From positions 22,975,835 to 23,039,834 of the forward strand of contig NC_049982.1 in NCBI RefSeq assembly GCF_000003815.2: a stretch of DNA of 64,000 bases, read 5' to 3'. This DNA comes from Branchiostoma floridae (taxonomy: Eukaryota; Chordata; Leptocardii; Amphioxiformes; Branchiostomatidae). The position numbers and the translations under genes were made by a program. Positions 1 through 10,117 of the stretch are shown here, piece after piece. Under the pieces are notes generated by a model. That model was not told the DNA's origin and did no database searches. It saw only the letters and a list, made by a program, of their open reading frames with translations. Every line of letters begins with the position of its first letter. The first letter of the stretch is position 1.

Positions 1-458
1 AGCTCCTGCAGCGTGCATCGTTCTGAGGGACAGGAACCTCCGACCCCACCTCCTCATCCATCCAGGTTAAACATGCCTCAAGAAATACCTCTAAATATTA
101 CCTTTACCAATGCTAGAAGGTTAATATGTGTTTTTGGTGTGTCTGTCTGTCTCTCTGTGTGTGTTAACGGCATGACTCATGAAGCCATGGATGGATCCTG
201 ATGATATTTCTAACGTTGGCCAGGGTCGGGAAAACAAACTTTTAAGGATAAGTCTGCTAATGGGACCCCTAGCAACTGCACTACAGCAGAACTAAGTCTT
301 CCGTTTTTTATATCTTGAAAGTCTCTGTAATGCTTTGGTCGTGAGTGGTAGATAGCTCTTGTTATGGGCGCTGTAGCTTCCCACTAACAACTTTATAATG
401 AATGTTTTCATACCAGCCAACACTAACTAACAAAAGGTACTCCTCTACCCTACTGCAG

Positions 459-3400
459 ATTGTCGACCTGAGTTTGAGGGAGTGGACTGCTCCAGCCCCA
501 ACTGTGTCCTGATCGGAGATGCAACTGATGAATTTTCCTATAAAAATCTCAACGAAGCCTTTAGAGTTCTGGTGGGGTTGCAGGATCCTATTTTAATATC
601 TATGGGAAAAGGGTGAGTGATCTATCATTTTAGCAACAAAAGCTGTTGCATTTGCACTGTTTGAATTTGTATGTAATCTAAGATTTGAGGTGTTACCTTT
701 CGACACAGGCATATCTAAGGATTGAAATCTTTGACCTCGGCATTTAGTTACATATCATGTATATGGTACAATGTTTATATTGATGCTAGGAAGGCCACAT
801 TTTCCTGAAAATGCAGGATGTCTCCCTCCCAGTAGTTTGCCTTTTGTCAAGCTACTTGCATGCAATGCTACACCATTAGGCCTCGCTGCAACTTGATTCA
901 GTCATCGAATTGCTGAGACTAAAAATGTTTTGTGAATCTTTTTGGTGTACAATTGAATATGTGCAATTTTTGGTGACAAAATCAGTTTCTTCTTGTTCAT
1001 TTTTTGATACAGAATAATAATATAAGGAAAGGTAGAGTCACATCACAAGTATATGACCTGCATAAGCACACAATACAATACCATTTGGCTTACTCCTGAG
1101 GGGTCGCCAAAAATTAACATAATCTATACATTCAACTGAATTCATACACGTGTTATGTTATAATTTATTATGTGTATTTATTAGTAGATGATTGCTTTTA
1201 CTGTTGTAAGCTGAAAGTACTTGCTGTACTGTAATACCATTTAAATCCTTGTATGAACCTCGCAATTCAGCCTTTTAGGCTGCAATGATTTTCGTTTTCA
1301 ATAAAAGTTGGAAACTTGGAGTGTAAATCAAATTAGATTTTCATGATCAATGAACTGCAGTTAAGCAAGGTATACTAGAAACTCTAAGTAGCTTATGGTG
1401 GCATGAGATCTAGGAACCCTTGTATTATTTCTAAACATTAAGTATTAAATGCCCACGGATGATACCAAGTTCAGCTCAAGATCTGTTCTTACAGCCGATA
1501 TTATAAAGAAACAGATGGCTTGACTTTGGACGTTGGTGTTTACATGAAAGCTTTGGAGGTGAGTACCAAATTGCTAATATCCATTGCTTTTATTGTATGG
1601 TCACACGCCAGTAACATATTGCTGTAATTTTGAAAAAAGACTTTTATCACAATGTCATAAGAATGAAGAAAATACTCATTAATTGTCATGAATCTGTCCA
1701 AAAAGAAGCATATTATAGAATCTGATATAATTGCAAAATACTATATCATACTTGCTTCGTCCTAATAATAGCATAATAGTCTTCAAACAAAATAATAAGT
1801 GGACTGAATAAATGAATGGTTTATACTGATCATTGTGATCAGCTATGAAAAGTGCGTTGCAGTGACAGGGCTGAATTGGATGTTTTTTTTATAAATTAGA
1901 CTTGAACGTCTTAGGCACTTTTACCATCTTAAAAATAAAATCTTTGCACAAAAAATATCACAAATGAAATCAAACCAGTTAAAACAGATATGCTTGGGTT
2001 TACAGCAGTATGCATGCAGTCAGCATTAACCCTATAAAACACTTTAAGGTTTGAACAAAGAAACAAAGATCTCCATGGTGGGAAACTGGGTATTGTTTAC
2101 AAGGTGCAGCAAAGATAATGTGATCTCCTACATGTATACATCTGTGGCAAATTTGCTGAGCAAAATACAAGATGTTTCCAGTTTCTGTGGATTTCTAAGA
2201 AAGATCAATCAGAGTCCACATGTGGTCAACATGCGCTCTGTTCTGTTTGTGCTCCAGTATGCCTGTGATGTGGAGGCAGAGGTGGTGGGGAAGCCGGCCA
2301 AGGCCTTCTTCTTAGCAGCCCTTCAGGACATGGGGGTCCAACCTCAACATGTAGGTACCACTTTCCCTGTAGGGACTGCTATTTGCCACCACAAGCCAAA
2401 TTCAAGTAAGGACAGTATCATCAAAGTTTGTCATACATTATGTTATTATTGGAGTTATACTTAAATTGGGAATGTTACACCCAACTCCGATAAGTCTTTC
2501 AATAGAGCAAGAGAACAGTGAGTTTTGTACCTCCAACATTATAGAAGGTAACGTTAAAGTGTATGAAATGATAGAAATATTTTTTCATAAGGCCACAGCA
2601 AATAAATTTTATGGATGACATCCTCTGCAGACTGTAAAAATAGTGTGATGGGGCGAAAAGGAAACAAGATGGGTTAAAAAAACAAAATGGCTACATTTTC
2701 AAAAATGGGCACCATAAAGTTGTGATGACTGTTGTAAAAATAATTAAAGGGACAAAACATGGTATCAGAGCCAACAAGGCATTCATTCCTGTATTACTAC
2801 TGGTGTTGTAAAAGTGACACTAGTGTGGTAGACTGGCATCACTGACAAAGTTGGCAACCACACTCATAGCTTCCATATTGGTGTCACTTTTACAACTATC
2901 CAGTAAGTTTCATTTCTACAACTACAGTCCTGGGTACCTCGCAAGTGTCACTTCTACTAGTACAATTATTAGGCTACATTACAATATATTTGCTCATTTT
3001 GGTACTTTATCGTCATGTTGACCATCCCTGCAGAAGAAAAAAATTCTTGTTTTTTCTGAAATCAGGCGAAAATTAATGCGTGCGCTGATGTCATCCATAA
3101 AATTTACTTGCTGTGGTCTAATGTAGAAAGTATATTGCCTGCCTTAAGTCCTATTGAGATGTACTTCATCATATTATTCCGTCCCAATACTGCAGCCAGT
3201 CCACGGCCTTTGTTTGCCTCTAGCAGGTCCCAATTGGAGGTGTTGGGGCCCAATACGCAGTCCCATGTAACATGTCTGATAGTTTGGGGAAGGTGGCTGC
3301 AATGACACTCAGCTGGGTTCACCCATCCCCCTTGAGTTGCACTGAAAAATTTGTATTACGCAATTGCATCTTGACAAACCAACTATTATAATAGCTAAAC

Positions 3401-6034
3401 CCATACAATACTACATGATTGTTCCTCATTGCCCAAAAGCAAGAAATAGCCCAACCTATATGCTAGAATATGAGTATGTTCATAAACATGTCTTTGTTTT
3501 GCCCTGTACTTAGTTCAGGTTGACAAAATATACAATAAAGGAATTTATTCAAAACACTACATGGAACTGCATATGAATTTTTATATCAGGAGTTCTATTT
3601 CACTCCAGTACTGTTTATTCTTCAGGCCCTGATGGTAGGAGACGATGTGATGAATGATATTGGTGGTGCCCAGAGTGTGGGGATGAGGGGCCTACAAGTT
3701 AGGACAGGGAAATACAGGTACGAGGGGCGTTCCAGAAGTAATCCACCTGACCCACTTCCAGTTGTCTGATCTAGATGAAATTTTGCATTTGTAATGATTC
3801 ATATCTCTATGGGTTATGTTGCAAAAAACAGCTCTGAACTAATTTTGGTTTTTGATTTAAAGGTGTTTGAACTGAGTCAGGTGTGAAATGGACCAGGTGT
3901 GAAATGGAGCCAGTTGAGTGTTGCGCAGTGATCCGGTTTTTGTATTTGAAAGGACGCATACCAAATGAGACTTTTGATGAAATAAAAGAAACTTATGGTG
4001 ATGATTCCCCATCATATGACCTTGTAAAACGCTGGCATTGTGAATTCAAACATGGCCGGAAGTCTGTGGAAACAGCTCCCAGACCTGGTCGTCCCTCTTC
4101 TGCCATTGATGAGGCATCTGTTGCAGGACCAACCTGGGGCGTCCTACAAAAACGGTGTACAGAGCTGCATCAAACGATGGTAGAAATGCATAACTCTGGG
4201 TGATTCCTATGAAGAGAAAGACTAATAACTGCACCAAGTTTCATTAATCTCCTCCTTTGGGAAATGGGTCAGGTGGATTACTTCTTGAACGCCCCTCGTA
4301 GGACAGCAATTACAGGTGTGTACAGTCACAAATTGGTCATAAAACACATGGTGTTAGTATTGGTACCAAGGACAGGACTGTTTGTGCTCCAATAGTGTTA
4401 GTGATTAGTACCAAGGACAGGGATGTTGGTTACCCCTTACCGTCAGCAATAAGTACATGTAGTTACACCTTGTAATTAGTGTATATCGGGGCGAAAAAAA
4501 AGAAGAAAAAATTTGCAAAAAGTCTTGGGTGAACATATATAACACAAAAACAAGGTTAGTAGTCAAGTTTTCAGCTTTTCATGGCATGATTTATCCAGTG
4601 AATCTCTTTCTTTGATTTGATACCACCGTTCTGATCATGTGACTGCAAAGAAGCTCTCTGATTGATTTATCAGCAGTATGTGCCCCTGGAATGTTTTTTA
4701 TAGCAAAGCCTATATTATTTTTCTTGGGACTAAATTTTTTCGGGAAAATCCGGAAAGCAACAAATTAAATTGGTGTGGCCTAAGTACATGTAGTTAGCCC
4801 TTAGTGTAAGTGACCAGTGCCAAGGACAGGGATGTTTATTTACCACATTGTTAATTATCAGTACCATTGACAGGGATGTTGGATACCCCTTACTGTTAGC
4901 AATAAGTGCATGTAGTTACACCTTAGTGTTAGTGATCAGTACCAAGGACAGGGATGTTGGTTATCCATTAGTGTTAGTGATCAGTACCAAGGACAGGAAT
5001 GTTGGTTATCCATTAGTGCTATAATCAGTACCAAGGACAGGAATGTTGGTTATCCATTAGTGTTAGTGATCAGTACCAAGGACAGGAATGTTGGTTATCC
5101 ATTAGTGTTAGTGATCAGTACCAAGGACAGGAATGTTGGTTATCCATTAGTGTTAGTGATCAGTACCAAGGACAGGAATGTTGGCTATCCATTAGTGTTA
5201 GTGATCAGTACCAAGAACAGGAATGTTGGTTATCCATTAGTGTTAGTGATCAGTACCAAGGACAGGAATGTTGGTTATCCATTAGTGTTAGTGATCAGTA
5301 CCAAGGACAGGAATGTTGGCTATCCATTAGTGTTAGTGATCAGTACCAAGAACAGGAATGTTGGTTATCCATTAGTGTTAGTGATCAGTACCAAGAACAG
5401 GAATGTTGGTTATCCATTAGTGTTAGTGATCAGTACCAAGGACAGGAATGTTGGTTATCCATTAGTGTTAGTGATCAGTACCAAGGACAGATGTTGGTCA
5501 TCCCTTAGTGCCAGTGATCAGTACCAAGGACAGATGTTGGTCATCCCTTAGTGCCAGTGATCAGTACCAAGGACAGATGTTGGTCATCCCTTAGTGCCAG
5601 TGTCAGTGATCAGTACCAAGGACAGATGTTGGTCATCCCTTAGTGCCAGTGATCAGTACCAAGGACAGATGTTGGTTATCTTTCATTGTGATCAGCACCA
5701 AGGACAGGGATGTTCAACTGGTTATCCCTTTGAGTCAGTGATTAGTACCAAGCACAGATGTTGGTTACAAATTAGTGTTAGTGATCAGTGCCTTGGACAG
5801 GAATGTTGGTTATCCATTACTGTAACTGACCAGTATGAAGGACAGGATAGTCAGAACGGCAGACCAAACGTGCATCCCTTTAAAGGAACAGAATAATGAT
5901 GCATTCCGTGATATTGTTAAAAACTTTTATTTTGCAGACCTGAAGATGAGCACCACCCCAGTGTTCATCCCGATGGTTTTGTGGATAACCTGAAGCAGGC
6001 TGTGGATCTCCTGCTGCAGCACAGGGGACAGTAG
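459..6034 (+). CDS. LHPP: LHPP-like HAD phosphatase, 3' five exons (5' part outside window)
   Basis: Exons 459-612, 1495-1558, 2258-2350, 3626-3717 and 5938-6034 (TAG at 6032-6034) join in one frame with GT/AG introns and give about 166 residues, matching the C-terminal 60% of phospholysine phosphohistidine inorganic pyrophosphate phosphatase (about 270 residues in vertebrates). Seen: PEFEGVD, the GRYYKETDG segment across the first junction, the HAD lysine motif in EVVGKP, the acidic metal-binding motif VGDDVMNDIGGAQ, then GLQVRTGKYRPEDEHHP and a C-terminal VDLLLQHRGQ. Family knowledge: a cytosolic HAD phosphatase acting on P-N bonds, including phosphohistidine. The nucleophile DxD exon is upstream of the window. 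HDHD2 is the nearest alternative, but the RYYKE and VRTGK segments fit LHPP better. Oddities: a mariner element sits in the donor of the fourth visible exon, and the stop codon lies inside a minisatellite. Confidence 0.86.
2591..3118. mobile_element. MITE-like element with about 30-bp terminal inverted repeats
   Basis: The left end (2592-2622, beginning GCCACAGCAAATAAATTTTA) is repeated in inverse orientation at 3088-3117 (ending TTGCTGTGGTC) with about two mismatches. It lies in the LHPP intron between the exons at 2258-2350 and 3626-3717. No transposase is visible, so this is a non-autonomous element. A second, nested inverted repeat sits inside it at 2798-2905. Confidence 0.7.
2798..2905. 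repeat. Nested hairpin inside the 2591-3118 element
   Basis: The arm at 2798-2820 (core GTTGTAAAAGTGACAC) pairs with its inverse at 2881-2905, around a loop of about 60 bases. This suggests a small foldback element inserted into the older MITE. Confidence 0.55.
3721..4298 (+). mobile_element. Internally deleted mariner-family element (non-autonomous)
   Basis: The 578-bp element has terminal inverted repeats of about 38 bp (CGAGGGGCGTTC at 3721, its inverse ending GAACGCCCCTCG at 4298) and is flanked by TA at 3719-3720 and 4299-4300, the mariner target-site duplication. Inside, a reading frame at about 3904-4120 encodes the N-terminal helix-turn-helix region of a mariner transposase: CAVIRFLYLKGR, YGDDSPSY, VKRWHCEFKHGR and the linker PRPGRP. 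The catalytic DD(D/E) region is absent, so the element is dead or mobilised in trans. A few codons near 4200 resemble the C-terminal end of the family in another frame. It was inserted in the 5' splice site of the LHPP exon at 3626-3717. Confidence 0.9.
4359..5800 (+). repeat. Minisatellite of 45-bp (later 43-bp) units with RE1-like cores
   Basis: From about 4920 to 5472 the DNA repeats every 45 bp, each unit containing GATCAGTACCAAGGACAGGA followed by ATGTTGGTTATCC. From 5473 to about 5680 the period is 43 bp. Older scattered copies occur from 4359 and up to about 5800; about 20 units in all. Because 45 is divisible by three, the array is open in one frame (5060-5551), but this is not a gene: it lies in an LHPP intron. 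The constant part of each unit resembles the RE1 element bound by REST/NRSF. Between 4440 and 4900 the array is interrupted by AT-rich non-repeat DNA. Confidence 0.9.
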
Positions 6035-6443
6035 CCTGGCTGTGGATCTCCTGCTGCAGCACAGGGGACAGTAGCCTGGCTGTGGATCTCCTGCTGCAGC
6101 ACAGGGGACAGTAGCCTGGCTGTGGATCTCCTGCTGCAGCACAGAGGACAGTAGCCTGGCTGTGGATCTCCTGCTGCAGCACAGGGGACAGTAGCCTGGC
6201 TGTGGATCTCCTGCTGCAGCACAGGGGACAGTAGCCTGGCTGTGGATCTCCTGCTGCAGCACAGGGGACAGTAGCCTGGCTGTGGATCTCCTGCTGCAGC
6301 ACAGGGGACAGTAGCCTGGCTGTGGATCTCCTGCTGCAGCACAGGGGACAGTAGCCTGGCTGTGGATCTCCTGCTGCAGCACAGGGGACAGTAGCCTGGC
6401 TGTGGATCTCCTGCTGCAGCACAGGGGACAGTAGCCTGGCTGT
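5998..6443 (+). repeat. 40-bp minisatellite spanning the LHPP stop codon, about 11 copies
   Basis: Units beginning TGTGGATCTCCTGCTGCAGC and ending with the stop codon plus CCTGGC repeat exactly every 40 bp from 6001 to 6440. All copies are identical except one G-to-A change in the fourth (near 6145). The first copy is the real 3' end of the LHPP coding sequence; the others lie in the 3' UTR. Minus-strand open frames through the array are artefacts of the repeat. Near-identity implies recent expansion or ongoing homogenisation. Confidence 0.93.
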
Positions 6444-6591
6444 ACAGCTGACAGCAGTTAGCCAGCCTACAGCTACAGGCCTGGGGTCTTGGCTGGGCAT
6501 TGCTAACGAAGTGTTGTCCACATCTGGGGCAGGCTTGCTGGTGGCTGACAAGGCCGATATAGAAAGGTTCGCCCTGGGTTAATGATGTCAA

Positions 6592-7182
6592 TAACTTTTT
6601 ACTCTTTATGCCCTATCTGTCATGGATTACTGTGTTATATTTATTGAAGTCCAGTTATTGAAAACAATGGAATTATAGAATTTCTGATTAATTTTGCAAA
6701 TGAAGTCCTTATTTGCATATCTTGTATCTACTTGTGTACATCTTTGCCTAAGCTACCTGCATCCCCCCAATGATGGAAATCTGCTGTTTCTTTATTCAGT
6801 TGTTCAGTTCTTCAGAATGTTTTGACAAATACACGCTTGCAGTTGCAAAATCAGTCTTTCATGAATTAACCTCTTCGAAACATTTTTCCAAAATGCTGCC
6901 GCAATTTCAGAACTAGCAGCTAGGGGGAGCAATCTTATGTAATTTCTTTCTATCTAATGCCCCAAAATGGCCATAGCATGTCCAGAGGACAAGGTATAAA
7001 GCCCGGATTTTTTTCTGCAGTGCCTATGGAAGTTGCTGGGGACCCAAAATCTTATTATTTCCAGTTTATGTCACACTTTTATTTGCACTCCAAATATGAA
7101 GCCAATCCATTCAGCCATCTTGAGTTATCTTGTTCACCACCGCATACACAAGCACAGAAACACACACAAACGCTGCATAAAA
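6592..7182 (+). repeat. LHPP 3' flank with a fragment of an abundant dispersed repeat
   Basis: About 6650-7060 is related to the dispersed repeat at 9040-9850 and 41640-42080: shared pieces include TTATTTGCATA, GTGTACATCTTTGCCTAAGC, CATAGCATGTCCAGAGG and GGAAGTTGCTGGGG. No coding potential or clear polyadenylation signal was seen. Confidence 0.55.
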
Positions 7183-7502
7183 NNNNNNNNNNNNNNNNNN
7201 NNNNNNNNNNNNNNNNNNNNNNNNNNNNNNNNNNNNNNNNNNNNNNNNNNNNNNNNNNNNNNNNNNNNNNNNNNNNNNNNNNNNNNNNNNNNNNNNNNNN
7301 NNNNNNNNNNNNNNNNNNNNNNNNNNNNNNNNNNNNNNNNNNNNNNNNNNNNNNNNNNNNNNNNNNNNNNNNNNNNNNNNNNNNNNNNNNNNNNNNNNNN
7401 NNNNNNNNNNNNNNNNNNNNNNNNNNNNNNNNNNNNNNNNNNNNNNNNNNNNNNNNNNNNNNNNNNNNNNNNNNNNNNNNNNNNNNNNNNNNNNNNNNNN
7501 NN
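7183..7502. other. Assembly gap (320 N)
   Basis: A run of N. Any reading frame crossing it is meaningless. Confidence 0.99.
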
Positions 7503-8430
7503 CACAACAGTCGCACTGAGCTAACAGCGCAGCGAAAATACCATCGCTAGCGTTTCAACTTCGGATAACAAGTTATAAGTACTGTTGAACTCAGTAACGT
7601 TAAAGTTTGTTTTTAGTTGCCTTTGACGGTTTGACCTGAAATAGTGTTACGCTAAACTCCTGAAGAGAAGTTAAGTGACTGCTGCGATTATCATAGATAT
7701 GCCCCTAAGAACTGGTACAATATAAAGCCTTCTGAATAGTCTAAAATGCGAGAGCCTTAGGCGGGCTTCGCTCCCCCTGGCGGGAACACTGCTATATACG
7801 GGATCATGAGGCCCCGCCTATGAATATTAATTAGCCTTTGGCCTCCCCTTCGCTGATTGGCTAGGTCTTTGATTCAATTAACTCTCCGACTGACGCGCAC
7901 AGGTGTGGCTCTGTGCGGGGTCACGGAAGGTCACGTCAGGATGCCAAAAGAAAACAAATTTCCCCTCAGAAAAGCGCCAAAATTAATCATTTTAAAGTTG
8001 TTTATGTCAAAAATTTTACTTGAATCTTGTTACCAAGTATCTAATGCCTATCTATACCAAATTTCAGGTCATTTAATTGTAATACCAGGGTACAGGAGCC
8101 AAAAGTGTCCTTTTTTGGTCAAAAATTGGCCAAAAATCGCAAAAATAAGCATTTTGTTGCACTGTACACCAAAAGTGTTATCGAATTTATATGAAGGGAT
8201 TATCAAGGCACATCTGTGTCAAATTTCAGCTCATTCGGTTGCAATACCAAGGAACAGGAGCCAAAAGTGTCCTTTTTTGGTCAAAAATTGGTCAAAAAAT
8301 CGCAAAAATAAGCATTTTGTTGTACTGTACACCAAAAGTGTTATTGAATTTATATGGGGGCATTATCAAGGCACGTCTCTGTCAAATTTCAGCTCATTTG
8401 GTTGTAATACCAGGGTACAGGGGCCAAAAG

Positions 8431-8530
8431 NNNNNNNNNNNNNNNNNNNNNNNNNNNNNNNNNNNNNNNNNNNNNNNNNNNNNNNNNNNNNNNNNNNNNN
8501 NNNNNNNNNNNNNNNNNNNNNNNNNNNNNN
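8431..8530. other. Assembly gap (100 N) inside the 163-bp tandem array
   Basis: A round 100-N placeholder. By comparison with the adjacent unit the true missing sequence should be about 22 bp, or 22 plus a multiple of 163 bp if units were collapsed. Confidence 0.95.
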
Positions 8531-8845
8531 GGTCAAAAAATCGCAAAAATAAGCATTTTGTTGTACTGTACACCAAAAGTGGTATCGAATTTATATGGGA
8601 GCATTATCAAGGCACATCTGTGTCAAATTTCAGCTCATTTGGTTGTAATACCAGGGTACAGGGGCCAAAATATACAGTTTTGGTCTAAAATTGACCAAAA
8701 AATCTCAATAAAATCATTTTAGAGGCAGATATGAAAAAACTGAGAAAAAAGCATCAAGGTATTGGCCTATTCTACCCCTGTGCCAAATTTCAGGTCATTC
8801 GGTCCAGGAACGGCGGAGATGAATCACTTTGAAGATTTGACAGGA

Positions 8846-8872
8846 GAAAGAAAGAAAGAAAGAAAGAAAGAA
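8846..8872 (+). repeat. (GAAA)n simple repeat near the element 3' end
   Basis: Tetranucleotide GAAA repeated about six times. The same tract is at the same place in the related element (39397-39420). Confidence 0.9.
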
Positions 8873-9039
8873 ACATTACGAATACAATATATTTCACCAT
8901 ACTATGTATGGCTGAAATATAATGATTTTCACACTTACATAACCAATGCTTGGTTATGTACACATTTAGATAAATTACACATTGGTCACAATGTTGATTG
9001 TGCAATCATTTACCATTTAAAAGAATTATGGAATATTTA

Positions 9040-9850
9040 CATTAATTATGTAAATTAGGGACGTATTTGCATAATTGATATCTGTTAATGTTCCACCAGC
9101 CACAAACTACATATATGACAGGTATTTGAGTCCTACAATGCCAAACACTACAAATATAGACTTCCCTCATTAATTATGCAAATAAAGTGCCAGTTTGCAT
9201 GAGTTTCACTTGATTATGTACATCTCTGTCTAAGCTATATAGAATACAACACGGTGTATTCCGTATCACGGAAGGATCGCCCGAAGGCTGGAGGGTGATC
9301 CGACCCGCGGGAGGGCTGGGACCGAGGGTGATGCGGAATACACCGTGTTGTATTTTATTTATGTCATACCCACCTGAGAAAACCCATGTTTTGATGCGAA
9401 ATTCGCCAGACGTTGAACAAATTTGGTGCCCTCGAACAAAAAGAGTTACAACTACAGTAATGCTCTAACGTCCGAATCAGGTATTCGAATTTTCGACGGT
9501 GCCACACTCGTCCCGTTCGATTTATTCGAATGGAGCCCGTGTGATACAACAAGCCCGTGCCGTGCGGAAAGTTATCACCCGGTCCAGAACACCCGTATCG
9601 AACGTTTTCGCGTCACAGGTATGACATAAACCTACATATCAAATATCATCTAAATTTGTCGTTCCCTTGTCCAGTTATCCTCCTTAGAAGATTTTGAGAA
9701 AAACGCCTCTGCAGTTCCAGAGCAACCTGCTGGGGGATCCAAACATACACCACCTATTCCTTACGTCACAAGCTATCTGCCACCAAAAAAACAAGACCAT
9801 AGCACATCCAGGTCAAAAGATACAGCCTCCCTGATCAGAAGATGCAACGG
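9040..9850 (+). repeat. Abundant dispersed repeat, split by a nested insertion
   Basis: Segments 9040-9237 and 9634-9850 align, in inverse orientation, with the continuous copy at 41640-42080. Shared pieces include CCACAAACTAC, TACATCTCTGTCTAAGCTA, AGTTATCCTCCTTAGAAGAT, ACAAGCTAT and CCACCAAAAAA. In the uninterrupted copy AAGCTA is followed directly by ACCTAAATTTGTCAT; here about 400 bp separate them. No coding capacity was seen. Confidence 0.75.
9238..9633. mobile_element. Palindromic foldback/MITE element nested in the dispersed repeat
   Basis: Two adjacent inverted repeats are present. The first (9242-9356) has arms starting GAATACAACACGGTGTATTC and ending with its inverse, about 28 bp long around a GC-rich loop. 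The second has 13-bp ends TTTATGTCATACC (9358-9370) and GGTATGACATAAA (9618-9630). The insertion point lies between AAGCTA and the following repeat sequence. No transposase was seen. Confidence 0.7.
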
Positions 9851-10117
9851 GCCCGGTGCCCATCTCCACTTCAAATCCCTGGGCCACACATAGGTGCAAG
9901 CACTACAGCAGGGAACTAGTCCACTGGTAGTGTAGTGTGTTTAGCTTCCATAGTCTTCCTCTTAACAGAGAAAAAATATGTACCATTTTTAGAGTTTTTG
10001 GTATGACCTGGCTAAAGCATCCAATCTTCCTTGGTGGTCTCCCATCCAAGCACTGACCCGATTGCACGTTGCTTAACTTCCGAGTTCAATGGATCGGGTG
10101 TATCAACGCGCCACTCC
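9841..10117 (-). mobile_element. SINE with a 5S rRNA-derived head
   Basis: Read on the minus strand, 10117 to about 10009 resembles 5S rRNA: the box C region CTTGGATGGGAGACC is perfect (10036-10050) and the box A region reads AAGTTAAGCAACG. The 5' third is diverged. The following body (about 10008 to 9857) matches the body of the SINE at 49069-49347: GTCATACCAAA, TAAAAATGGTACAT, CCCTGCTGTAGTG and ATGTGTGGCCCA. The 3' tail seems truncated. The pol III internal promoter is plausible, but it is not a functional 5S gene. Vertebrate and invertebrate SINE families with 5S heads are known. Confidence 0.8.

Larger units (their letters stand above)
7790..8925 (+). repeat. Dispersed element with internal 163-bp tandem units
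   Basis: The element starts near TATATACGGGATCATGAGGC and shares head and tail with the copy at 38890-39478: the head has GCCTATGAATATTAATTAGC and a CTGATTGGCT CCAAT box; the tail has a (GAAA)n tract, then ACATTACGAATACAATATAT and a short terminal hairpin. Here the middle carries at least four tandem units of about 163 bp (CAAATTTCAG near 8058, 8220, 8383 and 8623), each with GTACACCAAAAGTG and ATCGCAAAAATAAGCATTTT. No protein is encoded. The class is uncertain: the hairpin end recalls Helitron-like elements, but no CTRR end was found. Confidence 0.7.

Noticed and set aside
2051-2257. N-terminal extension of the LHPP exon frame upstream of 2258
   Set aside because: The CTCCAG acceptor at 2252-2257 and the match to LHPP beginning YACDVEAEVVGKP show that the upstream codons are intron.
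4900-5700. CRISPR-like array
   Set aside because: The repeats are contiguous without unique spacers, and the sequence is an animal genome; it is a minisatellite.
5060-5896. Long open frames of a 15-residue repeat protein
   Set aside because: They are produced by the 45-bp minisatellite inside an LHPP intron; the period is divisible by three, and there are no splice sites or family support.
5880-6591. Minus-strand open frames of 150-220 residues rich in Cys and Gln
   Set aside because: They are produced by the 40-bp stop-codon minisatellite, and all three minus frames are open for the same reason.
7033-7550. Open frames through N runs, here and at 8191-8688, 13365-14162 and 62239-62502
   Set aside because: N bases do not encode stops; these frames are empty.
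10009-10117. Functional 5S rRNA gene
   Set aside because: The 5' third is diverged and the sequence is fused to a SINE body; only the internal promoter boxes are kept.
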